DNA of 64,000 bases from Achatina immaculata. Lineage: Eukaryota; Mollusca; Gastropoda; Stylommatophora; Achatinidae. This document shows, piece after piece, positions 12,290 to 25,165 of this stretch; the first letter of the stretch is position 1; the number at the start of each line of letters is the position of its first letter. Where the stretch lies: contig CM019716.1 in NCBI GenBank assembly GCA_009760885.1, positions 9,308,438-9,372,437 on the forward strand, in the 5' to 3' direction. Below the pieces are notes generated by a model, which saw only the letters and a list, made by a program, of their open reading frames with translations, made no database searches and was not told the DNA's origin. The position numbers were made by a program, and so were the translations under genes.

Positions 12290-12359
12290 CAGTATATGTT
12301 ATAGATGATATACTACTATATGTGCTATAGATAATATACTACAGTCTGTGGTATAGGTG

Positions 12360-12416
<57 letters not shown>

Positions 12417-13470
12417 CTATACCACAGACTGTAGTATATTATCTATGACACAGACTGTAGTATATCATCTATAACACAAACTGTAGTATATCATCTATGA
12501 CACAGACTGTAGTACATCATCTATAACACGAACTGTAGTATATCATCTATGACACAGACTGTAGTACATCATCTATAACACAAACTGTAGTATATCGTCT
12601 GTAACAGAGACTACTACACCGTCTATAACACAGACTAGCACATTGTCTATAACATTAACTATAGTATATCGTCTTTAACACAGAGCAGCATATCGTCTAT
12701 AACACAGAGTAGTATATCGTCTATAACAGAGACTGCAGTATATTGTCTATAACACGGACTGTAATATACCATCTATAACAGGCACTGTAGAATATCGTCT
12801 ACAACGTGGATTGTAGCATACCGTCTATAACACGGACTGTAATATACCGTCTATAACACGGACTGTAATATACCTCCTATAACACGGACTATAATATACC
12901 GTCTATAACACGGACTGTAATATACCGCCTATAACACGGACTGTAATATACCGTCTATAACATGGACTGTAATATACCGTCTATAACACGGACTGTAATA
13001 TACCGTCTATAACACGGACTGTAATATACCGTCTATAACATGGACTGTAGTATTTCATCTGTAACACATAATGTAGTATATCGTCTATAACAGAAGCTCT
13101 AGTATATCGTCTATAACAGAAACTGTAGTATATCATATATAACAGAAGCTCTAGTATATCGTCTATAACAGAAACTGTAGTATATCATCTGTAACAAAGA
13201 CTGTAGTATATCATTTGTTCATCTGTTACAAAGACTGTAGTATATCATCTGTAACAAAGACTGTAGCATATCATCTGTAACAGAGACTGTAGTATATCAT
13301 CTGTAACAGAGACTGTAGTATATCGTCTATAGCAGAAAATGTAGTATGTCATCTATAACAGAAACAGAATGTAGTATGTCATCTATAACAGAAACTGTCG
13401 TCTATAACACATGTAGTAGCATATCATCTGTAACATAGGCTGTAGTATATCATCTATAACAGAGACTAAC
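12066..13470. repeat. 26-28 bp CTATAACACGGACTGTAATA array, copy 1
   Basis: Units such as CTGTAATATACCGTCTATAA plus CACGGA (26 bp), with variants ending in ACAGACTGTAGTATATCATC. It begins with a (TA)n tract at about 12069-12091. Most of the block recurs at 14463-16290 as part of a segmental duplication. Confidence 0.9.
12241..12445. repeat. Two (TA)n-centred palindromes with an inverted array segment
   Basis: First palindrome: arms AACATATACTGTAATAT (12241-12257) and ATATTACAGTATATGTT (12284-12300) around (TA)n. Second: arms of at least 28 bp at about 12333-12360 and 12412-12439, including CTACAGTCTGTGGTATAGGT, around a 51-bp (TA)n-rich loop. The roughly 75 bp between the two (TA)n tracts carries the array unit in reverse orientation. 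Long hairpins or cruciforms are expected. Confidence 0.9.
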
Positions 13471-14232
13471 ATTTATCCTATGTAAAAACAAAAACTGGAG
13501 TTCGTCATCTACGACAATTTGTGCAATAGGTTATAAAACATAAGGTACCATAAAGTAACATACGGTCATTGTGAAGCAAATTAATTTATCAACTACAAGA
13601 GACCGGGTATCAATAAAATTGAAAGTACAGAGAAAAAATGTATTTTGTAGACAGAGTATACCTGACACATATAAAGGAGAAATTTTTTTAAAAATCAAAT
13701 CTTTAGTTACCAAACTCGTTTCCAATCAGTTCTCACACAGGAAAACAAGTCATATGAGCTCCAAATCAAAGTTAACCATTTTCATCATACAACATTCACA
13801 CTTCGATCTGTCAAGCTGTTGGGGTCGAGAGATCGATAAGTAGACACTGTAGGCGGAGTGTGAGACAGCAGTTGGCGAGTACAGAAGTTTGCAAGTGCGC
13901 AGCTGATGAGAAAGCGTCTGCTGGCTTCTTTCTCACACAGTCATCACTACCACATCGTCTCCGGCAAGTATGAAAGGCCAAACTCACAAAGTTTGCGTTT
14001 TTTTGTTGTTCTGAATTTTTGTTTCATAATGGGTTTTTAAAAAATATTTTCCTTTGTCTGCAAACTTGACTTGTTTTACAAAATCTTTCATGCATTTACG
14101 TTTATTTATTTATTTAATTTTTTTTTGTTCTTTTCTTTCTTCTACCTGTTTTCTTTCACTGTTTTTTCTTCTTCCTGTTTTTTCTCTTTTTTCTTGTGTG
14201 AGTACGCCTCCTTATAAATGACCTTATTTGAA
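13471..14232. other. Unique segment inside duplication, copy 1
   Basis: About 760 bp without internal repeats. Open frames (90 codons on + at 13571-13843; 64 codons on - at 13531-13725) recur unchanged in length in copy 2, but that follows from the duplication. They show no domain I recognise. A T-rich stretch at 14010-14200 resembles neither a terminator nor a poly(A) signal. Nothing further is supported. Confidence 0.5.
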
Positions 14233-14462
14233 GATCGCTGATACAAGAGAGAGAGAGAGAGAGGGAGAAAAAAGAGAGAGGGAGACAGAAGAAGAAAAAA
14301 GAGAATGAGAGAGAAAGGGAGAAGAAAGAGAGGGAGAAAAATAGGAAGAAAAAACAGGAGAGAAAGAGGCAGAGAGAGAGAGAGGAAGAAAAATAGAAAG
14401 AGAGAAAGAAAATAAAAGAGAGGAAGAAAGAGGGAGAGAGAGAGAAAGGGGGAGAGATTGAC
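14233..14462. repeat. Purine (GA)n tract, copy 1
   Basis: About 230 bp almost purely of G and A on the + strand (GAGAGAGAGGGAGAAAAAAG type). It ends at GGGGGAGAGATTGACGCTA, where the second copy of the 26-bp array starts. Long polypurine tracts can adopt triplex structures; that is general knowledge, not shown here. Confidence 0.8.
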
Positions 14463-16290
14463 GCTACAGACTGTAGTACATCATCTATAACACGAACTGT
14501 AGTATATCATCTATGACACAGACTGTAGTACATCATCTATAACACAAACTGTAGTATATCGTCTGTAACAGAGACTACTACACCGTCTATAACACAGACT
14601 AGCACATTGTCTATAACATTAACTATAGTATATCGTCTTTAACACAGAGCAGCATATCGTCTATAACACAGAGTAGTATATCGTCTATAACAGAGACTGC
14701 AGTATATTGTCTATAACACGGACTGTAATATACCATCTATAACAGGTACTGTAGAATATCGTCTACAACGTGGATTGTAGCATACCGTCTATAACACGGA
14801 CTGTAATATACCGTCTATAACACGGACTGTAATATACCGTCTATAACACGGACTGTAATATACCTCCTATAACACGGACTATAATATACCGTCTATAACA
14901 CGGACTGTAATATACCGTCTATAACACGGACTGTAATATACCGTCTATAACACGGACTATAATATACCGCCTATAACACGGACTGTAATATACTGTCTAT
15001 AACACGGACTGTAATATACCGTCTATAACACGGACTGTAATATACCGTCTATAACACGGACTGTAATATACCGTCTATAACATGGACTGTAGTATTTCAT
15101 CTGTAACACATAATGTAGTATATCGTCTATAACAGAAGCTCTAGTATATCGTCTATAACAGAAACTGTAGTATATCATATATAACAGAAGCTCTAGTATA
15201 TCGTCTATAACAGAAACTGTAGTATATCATCTGTAACAGAGACTGTAGTATATCATCTGTAACAGAGACTGTAGTATATCATCTGTAACAAACTGTAGTA
15301 TATCGTCTGTAACAGAGACTACTACACCGTCTATAACACAGACTAGCACATTGTCTATAACATTAACTATAGTATATCGTCTTTAACACAGAGTAGCATA
15401 TCGTCTATAACACAGAGTAGTATATCGTCTATAACAGAGACTGCAGTATATTGTCTATAACACGGACTGTAATATACCATCTATAACAGGTACTGTAGAA
15501 TATCGTCTACAACGTGGATTGTAGCATACCGTCTATAACACGGACTGTAATATACCGTCTATAACACGGACTGTAATATACCGTCTATAACACGGACTGT
15601 AATATACCGTCTATAACACGGACTGTAATATACCGCCTATAACACGGACTGTAATATACCGTCTATAACACGGACTGTAATATACCGTCTATAACAAGGA
15701 CTGTAATATACCGTCTATAACACGGACTGTAATATACCGCCTATAACACGGACTGTAATATACCGTCTATAACACGGACTGTAATATACCGTCTATAACA
15801 CGGACTGTAATATACCGTCTATAACATGGACTGTAGTATTTCATCTGTAACACATAATGTAGTATATCGTCTATAACAGAAGCTCTAGTATATCGTCTAT
15901 AACAGAAACTGTAGTATATCATATATAACAGAAGCTCTAGTATATCGTCTATAACAGAAACTGTAGTATATCATCTGTAACAGAGACTGTAGTATATCAT
16001 CTGTAACAAAGACTGTAGTATATCATTTGTTCATCTGTTACAAAGACTGTAGTATATCATCTGTAACAAAGACTGTAGCATATCATCTGTAACAGAGACT
16101 GTAGTATATCATCTGTAACAGAGACTGTAGTATATCGTCTATAGCAGAAAATGTAGTATGTCATCTATAACAGAAACAGAATGTAGTATGTCATCTATAA
16201 CAGAAACTGTCGTCTATAACACATGTAGTAGCATATCATCTGTAACATAGGCTGTAGTATATCATCTATAACAGAGACTAACATTTATCC
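14463..16290. repeat. 26-28 bp CTATAACACGGACTGTAATA array, copy 2
   Basis: Same unit and sub-block order as 12500-13470, with an extra internal duplication of about 744 bp. The two sub-blocks start with the landmark ATATCGTCTGTAACAGAGAC at about 14556 and 15300. Confidence 0.9.
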
Positions 16291-17280
16291 TATGTAAAAA
16301 ACAAAAACTGGAGTTCGTCATCTACGACAATTTGTGCAATAGGTTATAAAACATAAGGTACCATAAAGTAACATACGGTCATTGTGAAGCAAATTAATTT
16401 ATCAACTACAAGAGACCGGGTATCAATAAAATTGAAAGTACAGAGAAAAAATGTATTTTGTAGACAGAGTATACCTGACACATATAAAGGAGAAATTTTT
16501 TTAAAAATCAAATCTTTAGTTACCAAACTCGTTTCCAATCAGTTCTCACACAGGAAAACAAGTCATATGAGCTCCAAATCAAAGTTAACCATTTTAATCA
16601 TACAACATTCACACTTCGATCTGTCAAGCTGTTGGGGTCGAGAGATCGATAAGTAGACACTGTAGGCGGAGTGTGAGACAGCAGTTGGCGAGTACAGAAG
16701 TTTGCAAGTGCGCAGCTGATGAGAAAGCGTCTGCTGGCTTCTTTCTCACACAGTCATCACTACACATCGTCTCCGGCAAGTATGAAAGGCCAAACTCACA
16801 AAGTTTGCGTTTTTTTGTTGTTCTGAATTTTTGTTTCATAATGGGTTTTTAAAAAATATTTTCCTTTGTCTGCAAACTTGACTTGTTTTACAAAATCTTC
16901 ATGCATTTACGTTTATTTATTTATTTAATTTTTTTTTTGTTCTTTTCTTTCTTCTACCTGTTTTCTTTCACTGTTTTTTTCTTCTTCCTGTTTTTTTCTC
17001 TTTTTTCTTGTGTGAGTACGCCTCCTTATAAATGACCTTATTTGAAGATCGCTGATACAAGAGAGAGAGAGAGAGGGAGAAAAAAGAGAGAGGGAGACAG
17101 AAGAAGAAAAAAGAGAATGAGAGAGAAAGGGAGAAGAAAGAGAGGGAGAAAAATAGGAAGAAAAAACAGAAGGAGAGAAAGAGGCAGAGAGAGAGAGAGG
17201 AAGAAAAATAGAAAGAGAGAAAGAAAATAAAAGAGAGGAAGAAAGAGGGAGAGAGAGAGAAAGGGGGAGAGATTGACGCT
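16291..17280. other. Unique segment and purine tract, copy 2
   Basis: Repeats 13471-14462 almost base for base, including the purine tract at about 17060-17275. Differences are single-base indels in homopolymers and a few substitutions, for example TTTTCATC versus TTTTAATC near 13780/16593. No gene is recognised. Confidence 0.75.
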
Positions 17281-17311
17281 AGGAAGGGATGGGGGAAGGG
17301 AAGAACTTTTG

Positions 17312-17875
17312 TTCAAATGTAAACCAAAGAGAAATAAAAGTGCAGTAGTTTCACTAAAACAAATGTAAACCAAAGAGAAATAAAAGTGTAGTAGTTTCAC
17401 TAAAACAAATGTAAACCAAAGAGAAATAAAAGTGCAGTAGTTTCACTAAAACAAATGTAAACCAAAGAGAAATAAAAGTGCAGTAGTTTCACTAAAACAA
17501 ATGTAAACCAAAGAGAAATAAAAGTGTAGTAGTTTCACTAAAACAAATGTAAACCAAAGAGATATAAAAGTGTAGTAGTTTCACTAAAACAAATGTAAAC
17601 CAAAGAGATATAAAAGTGTAGTAGTTTCACTAAAACAAATGTAAACCAAAGAGATATAAAAGTGTAGTAGTTTCACTAAAACAAATGTAAACCAAAGAGA
17701 TATAAAAGTGTAGTAGTTTCACTAAAACAAATGTAAACCAAAGAGAAATAAAAGTGTAGTAGTTTCACTAAAACAAATGTAAACCAAAGAGAAATAAAAG
17801 TGTAGTAGTTTCACTAAAACAAATGTAAACCAAAGAGAAATAAAAGTGTAGTAGTTTCACTAAAACAAATGTAAT
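17312..17875 (+). repeat. 46-bp minisatellite, about 12 units
   Basis: Unit CAAATGTAAACCAAAGAGAA followed by ATAAAAGTGTAGTAGTTTCACTAAAA. Units differ only at two positions (GTGC/GTGT; GAAAT/GATAT). The variants are grouped in blocks, which is the pattern left by stepwise local expansion. Confidence 0.93.
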
Positions 17876-18041
17876 ACTTGTCATTTCTAGACTGAGTGAA
17901 GCAACTGAGAATGTTGGATACGGAGATAAATTATTTCACAATATTATTCTCAGTCAAGCAGCAGATTTGGGATCAGGGATTCTTAAAGTCTGTAGATCCG
18001 GGGACCATTTCAAGATAGTTAGAAATAAGAGGCAATATGCA

Positions 18042-18086
<45 letters not shown>

Positions 18087-18245
18087 GAGAGATACAAAGA
18101 GAGACAAAGAGATAGAGAGAGAGACACACACACATAGATATATACTGCCTTCCACAGCAAGTTAACGCTTCAAGTTGTCCTCAATGATTACAAAGATTAT
18201 GATGTTAATAAGGAGAATTCAACAAAACTGAATTTTAAACACAAA
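17876..18245. other. Unique spacer with (GA)n
   Basis: Non-repetitive apart from a (GA)n tract at about 18046-18130 that continues into CACACACACA. The minus-strand open frames here read through the (CT)n complement as Ser-Leu runs and are not genes. Confidence 0.5.
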
Positions 18246-21200
18246 CAATGTGATACTCACAGTGGGGAGGTGATACCCACAGAGGTAGAGAGGAGGTGAT
18301 ACTCACAGTGGTAGAGAGGAGGTGATACAGAGATGGAGAGGAAGTGATACAGTGGTAGAGGGGAGGTGATAGTCACAGAGGTAGAGGGGAGGTAATACTC
18401 ACAGTGGTGGAGGGGAGATGATAATCACAGTGGTGGAGGGGAGATGATACTCACAGTGGTGGAGAGGAGATGATACTCACAGTGGTAGAGAGGAGGTGAT
18501 ACTCACAGTGGTAGAGAGGAGGTGATACAGAGATGGAGAGGATGTGATACAGTGGTAGAGGGGAGGTGATAGTCACAGAGGTGGAGGGGAGGTAATACTC
18601 ACAGTGGTGGAGGGGAGATGATACTCACAGTGGTGGAGGAGAGGTGATACTCACAGTGGTGGAGGGGAGGTAATACTCACAGTGGTGGAGGGGAGTTGAT
18701 ATTCACAGTGGAGAAGGGGAGGTGATACTCACAGTGGTGGAGGGGATTTGATATTCACAGTGGTGGAGGGGAGGTGATAGTCACAGAGGTGGAGGGGAGG
18801 TGATACTTATAGTGGTGGAGGGGAGGTGATACTCACAGTGGTGGAAGGGAGGTAATACTCACAGAGGTGGAGGAGAGGTGATACCCACAGTGGTAGAGAG
18901 GAAGTGATATTCACAGTGGTAGAGAGGAGGTGATACACAGATGGAGAGGATGTTATACAGTGGAAGAGGGGAGGTGATACTCACAGAAGTGGAGGGGAGG
19001 TAATACTCACAGAGGTGGAGGGGAGGTAATACTCACAGAGGTGGAGGGGAGGTTATACAGTGGTGGAGTGGAGGTGATACATACTGTGGTGGAGTGGAGG
19101 TGATACTCACAGTGGTGGAGGAGAGATGATACTCACAGAGGTGGAGGGGGATGATACTGACAGTGGTGGAGTGGAGGTGATACTCAAAGTGGTGGAGGAG
19201 AGATGATACTCACAGAGGTGGAGGAGAGATGATACTCACAGTGGTGGAGGGGAGGTGATATTTACACTGGTGGAGGGGAGATTATACTCACAGTGGTGGA
19301 GGTGAGGTGATATTTACAGTGGTGGAGGGGAGGTGATACTCACAGTGGTGGAGGGGAGATGATACTCACAGTGGTGGAGGGGAGGTGATACAGTGGTGGA
19401 GGGGAGGTGATACTCACAGTGGTGGAGGGGAGGTGATACTCACAGTGGTGGAGGGGAGGTAATACTCACAGTGGTGGAGGGGAGTTGATATTCACAGTGG
19501 AGGAGGGGAGGTGATACTCACAGTGGTGGAGTGGAGGTGATACTTACAGTAGTGAAGGGAGGTAATACTCACAGTGGTAGAGGGGAGATGATTCTTACAG
19601 TGGTGGAGTGGAGGTGACACTTACAGTGGTAGAGTGGAGATGATACTTACAGTGGTGGAGTGGAGATGATACTTACAGTGGTGGAGTGGAGGTGATACTT
19701 ACATTGGTGGAGGGGAGATGTTTCTTACAGTGGTGGAGTGGAAGTGACACTTACAGTGGTGGAGTGGAGATGATACTTACAGTGGTAGAGGGGAGATGAG
19801 TCTTACAGTGGTGGAGTGGAGATGATAATTACAGTGGTGGAGGGGAGATGAGTCTGACAGTGGTGGAGTGGAGATGATACTTACAGTGGTGGAGGGGAGA
19901 TGATACTTACAGTGGTGGAGGGAGATGATACTCTCAGAGATGGAGGGGAGGTGATACTCACAGTGGTGGAGTGGAGGTGATACTCACAGTGGTGGAGGAG
20001 AGATGATACTCACAGTGGTGGAGGAGAGATGATATTGACAGTGGTGGAGGGGAGGTGATACTTACAGTGGCAGAGGGGAGATGATACTAACAGAGGTGGA
20101 GGGAAGATGATATTTACGCTGGTTGAGGGGAGATGATACTCACAGCGGTGGAGGGGAGGTGATACTCACAGTGGTGGAGGGGAGGTGATACAGTGATAGA
20201 TGAGAGATGATACTCACAGTGGTGGAGGGGAGATGATACTCACAGTGGTGGAGGGGAGATGATACTCACAGTGGTGGAGTGGATGTAATACTTACAGTGG
20301 TGGAGGGGAGGTGATACTCACAGTGGTGGAGACGATGTGATACTCACAGTGGTTGAGGGGAAGTAATACTCACAGTTTGGAGGGGAGTTGATATTCACAG
20401 TGGTGGAGGTGAAGTGATACTCACAGTGGTGGAGGGGAGTTGATACTCACAGTGGTGGAGGGGAGGTGATACTTACAGTGGTGGAGGGGAGGTGATACTC
20501 ACAGTGGTGGAGTGGATGTGATACTTACAGTGGTGAAGGGGAGGTGATACTCACAGTGGTGGAGACGATGTGATACTCACAGTGGTTGAGGGGAAGTAAT
20601 ACTCATAGTTTGGAGGGGAGTTGATATTCACAGTGGTGGAGATGAAGTGATATTCACAGTGGTGGAGGGGAGTTGATTCTCACAGTGGTGGAGGGGAGGT
20701 GATACTCACAGTGGTGGAGGGGAGGTGATACTTACAGTGGTGGAGTTGAGATGACACTTACAGTGGTGGAGTGGAGATGATACTTACAGTGGTGGAAGGG
20801 AGATGATACTTACAGTGGTGGAGGGGAGATGATACTTGCAGTGGTGGAAGGGAGATGATACTCACAGTGGTGGAGGAGAGGTGATACTCACAGTGGTAGA
20901 GGAGAGATGATACGCAAATTGGTTGGGGGAGGTGATACAGTAGTGGGGGAAGTGATACTCACAGTGGTAGTAGGAGGTGATACTCACAGTGGTAGAGAGA
21001 AGTTATACTTGCAGCGGTAGGGGGTGGTGATACTCACAGTGGTGGAGGGGAAGTGATACTCATAGTGGTGGAGGGGAGGTGATACTCACAGTGGTGGAGG
21101 GGAGTTGATACTCACAGTGGTGGAGGGGAGTTGATACTCACAGTATATAAAGGGAGGTGATAATGACAATGGTAGAAGGGAGGTGATACTCACAGTAATA

Positions 21201-22960
21201 AAGGGAAGGTGATAATGACAATGGTAGAAGGGAGGTGATACTCACAGTAATAAAGGGAAGGTGATAATGACAATGATAGAATGGAGGTGATACTCACAGT
21301 AATAAAGGGAGGTGATAATGACAATGGTAGAAATGAAGTGATACTCACAGTAATAAAGGGAAGGTGATAATGACAGTGGTAGAAGGGAGGTGATACTCAC
21401 AGTAATAAAGGGAGGTGATAATGACAATGGTAGAAATGAAGTGATACTCACAGTAATAAAGGGAAGGTGATAATGACAGTGGTAGAAGGGAGGTGATACT
21501 CACAGTTGTGTGTGTGTGTGGGGGGGGAAGAAGTTGATATTCACAGTGGTGGAGGGGAGTTGATTCTCACAGTGGTGGAGGGGAGGTGATACTCACAGTG
21601 GTGGAGGGGAGGTGATACTTACAGTGGTGGAGTTGAGATGACACTTACAGTGGTGGAGTGGAGATGATACTTACAGTGGTGGAAGGGAGATGATACTTAC
21701 AGTGGTGGAGGGGAGATGATACTTGCAGTGGTGGAAGGGAGATGATACTCACAGTGGTGGAGGAGAGGTGATACTCACAGTGGTAGAGGAGAGATGATAC
21801 GCAAATTGGTTGGGGGAGGTGATACAGTAGTGGGGGAAGTGATACTCACAGTGGTAGTAGGAGGTGATACTCACAGTGGTAGAGAGAAGTTATACTTGCA
21901 GCGGTAGGGGGTGGTGATACTCACAGTGGTGGAGGGGAAGTGATACTCATAGTGGTGGAGGGGAGGTGATACTCACAGTGGTGGAGGGGAGTTGATACTC
22001 ACAGTGGTGGAGGGGAGTTGATACTCACAGTGGTGGAGGGGAGGTGTTACTCACAGTGGTGGAGTGGAGGTGATACTTACAGTGGTGGAGGGGAAATGAT
22101 TCTTACAGTGGTAGTGGGAGGTGATACTCTCAATGATAGTGGGAGGTGATACTCACAGTGGTAAAGGAAGGTGATACTCACAGTGGTAGAGAGAAGTTAT
22201 ACTTGCAGTGGTAGGGGGAGGTGATACTCACAGTGGTAGAGAGAAGTTTTACTTGCAGTGGTAAAAAGGAAGTGATACTCACAGTGGTAGTGGGAGGTGA
22301 TACTCACAGTGATAGTGGGAGGTGATACTCACAGTGGTAGTGGGAGGTGATACTCACAGTGGTAGAGGCGAGGTGATACTCACAGCAGTAGGAGGTGTTA
22401 ATATTTACAGTGACAGAGGGGAGGTGATACTCACAGTAATAAAAGGAAGATGATAATGACAATGATAGAAGAGAGGTGATACTTACAATAATAAAGGGAA
22501 GGTGATAATGACAATGGTAGAAGGGAGGTGATACTCACAGTATATAAAGGGAGGTGATAATGACAATGGTAGAAGGGAGGTGATACTCACAGTAATAAAG
22601 GGAAGGTGATAATGACAATGGTAGAAGGGAGGTGATACTCACAGTAATAAAGGGAAGGTGATAATGACAATGATAGAATGGAGGTGATACTCACAGTAAT
22701 AAAGGGAGGTGATAATGACAATGGTAGAAATGAAGTGATACTCACAGTAATAAAGGGAAGGTGATAATGACAGTGGTAGAAGGGAGGTGATACTCACAGT
22801 AATAAAGGGAGGTGATAATGACAATGGTAGAAATGAAGTGATACTCACAGTAATAAAGGGAAGGTGATAATGACAGTGGTAGAAGGGAGGTGATACTCAC
22901 AGTTGTGTGTGTGTGTGGGGGGGGAAGAAGTTGATATTCACGGTGGTAGAAGGATGGAAG
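18246..22960 (+). repeat. 26-bp GATACTCACAGTGGTGGAGG array, about 180 units
   Basis: The longest array in the window. Unit GATACTCACAGTGGTGGAGG plus GGAGGT. Variants include AGTGGTAGAG, ACTTACAGTGG, GGGAGATGAT and a diverged subtype with CAGTAATAAAGGGAAGGTGA alternating with ATGACAATGGTAGAAGGGAG (21130-21500 and 22430-22900). A TGTGTGTGTGTGTGGGGGGG run marks the end of each diverged block (about 21505 and 22905). No protein-coding signal is seen. Confidence 0.93.
20640..22940 (+). repeat. Higher-order duplication within the 26-bp array
   Basis: The diverged block at 21242-21451 recurs at 22639-22848, 1397 bp away. The segment from about 20640 to 21130 recurs from about 21535 to 22025. The composite order therefore reads A-B-A'-C-B', which points to unequal exchange or template switching of whole blocks rather than of single units. 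Confidence 0.8.
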
Positions 22961-23216
22961 TAAGTCACACTCTCAAACAATAAGTGTTAGTAACAGTTGT
23001 ACAGTGGCGCTGCATTGAGAGGATTTAGTTTTGGATTAAAGCTTGAATAAGATTATTCTAAGCATATGTGAATTCATTTTTAGGCTGTATAAGAGTTGCA
23101 GGTGGATTTGGCAGGTTCTGGACGTAGTGGTCGAGCAGGTTCTGGACGTGGTGGTCGAGCAGGTTCTGGACGTGGTGGTCAAGCACGTCCCAAAGAAGTT
23201 CAAGTGTTAAAGTCAG
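22961..23216. other. Unique spacer with three 24-bp repeats
   Basis: Short non-repetitive sequence, then three copies of GGTTCTGGACGTGGTGGTCG plus AGCA at about 23113-23185. No gene recognised. Confidence 0.6.
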
Positions 23217-24590
23217 GTGATTCTGCTGGTCATGGACGCAGAACATGAATGTTCTTCTGATGTAGAACATGAATTTGTTCTGATGCAGAACATGAACGTT
23301 GTTCTGATGCAGAACATGACTTATTATGATATAGAACATGAATGTGGTTCTGATGAAGAAAATGAAAGTTGTTCTGATGCAGAACATGAATATTGTTATA
23401 TTATAGAACATTAATGTTGCTCTGATATAGATCATAGATGTTGTTCTTATATAGAACATGAATGTTGTTCTGATGAAAAACATGACTTTTGTTATGATGT
23501 ACAACATGAATGTTCTTCTGATGAAGAACATGAATTTTGTTATGATGAAGAATACGAATGTTGTTGTGATGAAGAACATGAATGTTGTTACGATGAACAT
23601 GAATGTTGTTCTGACTAAGAACCTGAACGTTGTTATGCTATAGAACATGAATTTTGTTCGGAAATAGAACATGAATGTTGCTTTGATAAAGAACATGAAT
23701 ATTGCTCTGAAATAGACCATAAATGATGTTCTTATAAAGAAAATGAATGTTCTTACGATATAGAACATAAATGTTGTTCAGAAATAGAACACGAATGTTG
23801 TTCTAATGAAGAACATGAATGTTGTTCTGATATAGAACATAAATGTTGTTCTGATGTAGAACACGTATGTTGTTCTGATGAAGAACATGAATGTTGTACT
23901 GATTTCGAACATGAATATTGCTATGATATATAAGATGTATATTGTTGCAATATAGAACATGAATGTTATTCTGATATAGAACAAGAACATTGCTCTGACT
24001 AAGAACATGAATGTTGTTATGGTGTAGAACAAGAATCTTGTTCTAATGAAAACATGAGTATTGTTATGACGAAGAACATGAATGTTGTTATGATGTAGAA
24101 CATGAATGTTATTTTTGATGTAGAGCATGAATATTGTTCTGATGAAGAATATGAATGTTGTTCTGATATAGAATATGCATAGTGTTATGATTAAAAACAT
24201 GAACGTTGTTATGATGTAGAACATGAATGTTGTTCTGAAGAAGAACATGAGTGTTGTTCTCATGTAGAACATGAATATTGTTCTGATTTAGACCATGAAT
24301 GTTGTACTGATATATAACAATAATGTTGTTGTAATATAGAACATGAATGTTATTCTGATATATAACATGAATGTTGTTCTGATAAAGAACATGGATCTTG
24401 TTCTTATATAGAACATGGATGTTGTTCTAATGAATAACATGAATATTGTTCTGATATAGAGCATGAATGTTGTTCTGATATAGAACATGAATGTTGTTCT
24501 GATATAGAACATGAATGTTGTTCTAATGAAGAAAATGAATGTTATTATAATATGCAACAAGAATGTTGTTCTGATATAGAACATGAATGC
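23217..24590. repeat. 24-bp GAACATGAATGTTGTTCTGA array, about 57 units
   Basis: Unit GAACATGAATGTTGTTCTGA plus TATA or TGAA. Because 24 is divisible by three, the minus strand stays open for 236 codons (23058-23768) and 164 codons (23778-24272), reading FMFYIRTT repeatedly. The hydrophobic, periodic translation is what the repeat dictates. Stops and frame breaks between blocks argue against a real protein. Confidence 0.92.
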
Positions 24591-24885
24591 TGTGTATCAG
24601 GTGTCAGGACATTGTTTATGAGGTGTCAGGACATTGTTTATGAGGTGTCAGGACATCGTGTATCAGGTGTCAGGACATTGTTTATGAGGTGTCAGGACAT
24701 CGTGTATCAGGTGTCAGGACATTGTTTATGAGGTGTCAGGACATTGTTTATGAGGTGTCAGTACATCGTGTATCAGGTGTCAGGACATTGTTTATGAGGT
24801 GTCAGGACATTGTTTATGAGGTGTCAGGACATTGTTTATGAGGTGTCAGGACATTGTTTATGAGGTGTCAGGACATAATTATGAG
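24591..24885 (+). repeat. 22-bp array, about 13 units
   Basis: Unit GGTGTCAGGACATTGTTTAT plus GA, with a CATCGTGTATCA variant in some units. It directly abuts the 24-bp array; sharp array-to-array junctions without spacer recur across the window. Confidence 0.92.
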
Positions 24886-25165
24886 ATGTCCCGAACTGGT
24901 ATCAGCTGTTTTCTAAAATTCTCTGTTATTCCCCGCCCCTCCCCCCCCCCACAACATGATGCTGCTTCCATCAAAGTTCAAAACCTCTCGATTGTAGCTC
25001 TAAGCTTACAGTTAATGTGGACGTCTGTACAGCCCAATCCTACCATCATACTTTCCCGTCACAAATCTGGACACATCTGAGAACATGACAAACTTTCCCG
25101 TCACAAATCTGGACACATCTGAGAACATGACAAACTGTCACTGCCTCTATGCCCATCTGATGTAA
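24886..25165. other. Unique spacer with a 41-bp direct repeat
   Basis: Non-repetitive except for two near copies of AACTTTCCCGTCACAAATCT plus GGACACATCTGAGAACATGAC at about 25050-25130. A C-rich run lies at 24938-24950. No gene recognised. Confidence 0.55.

Larger units (their letters stand above)
12500..17280 (+). repeat. Tandem segmental duplication (about 1.96 + 2.81 kb)
   Basis: Copy 1 is about 12500-14465 and copy 2 about 14463-17280. Matching points lie 1964 bp apart on the left (12591 and 14555) and 2813 bp apart on the right (13531 and 16344). Copy 2 is longer because about 744 bp of the array is duplicated again inside it (14555 and 15299). The copies differ by few substitutions and homopolymer indels, so the duplication is recent. 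Confidence 0.88.

Noticed and set aside
13895..13925. Hammerhead ribozyme core (GCTGATGAGAAAGCG)
   Set aside because: CTGATGA and GAAA are directly adjacent with no stem II between them, and no matching stem III or cleavage site is visible.
23058..24584. Minus-strand FMFYIRTT frames as a multi-span membrane protein
   Set aside because: The 24-bp unit forces the hydrophobic period. Frames are broken between blocks and the sequence shows no amino-acid-level constraint.
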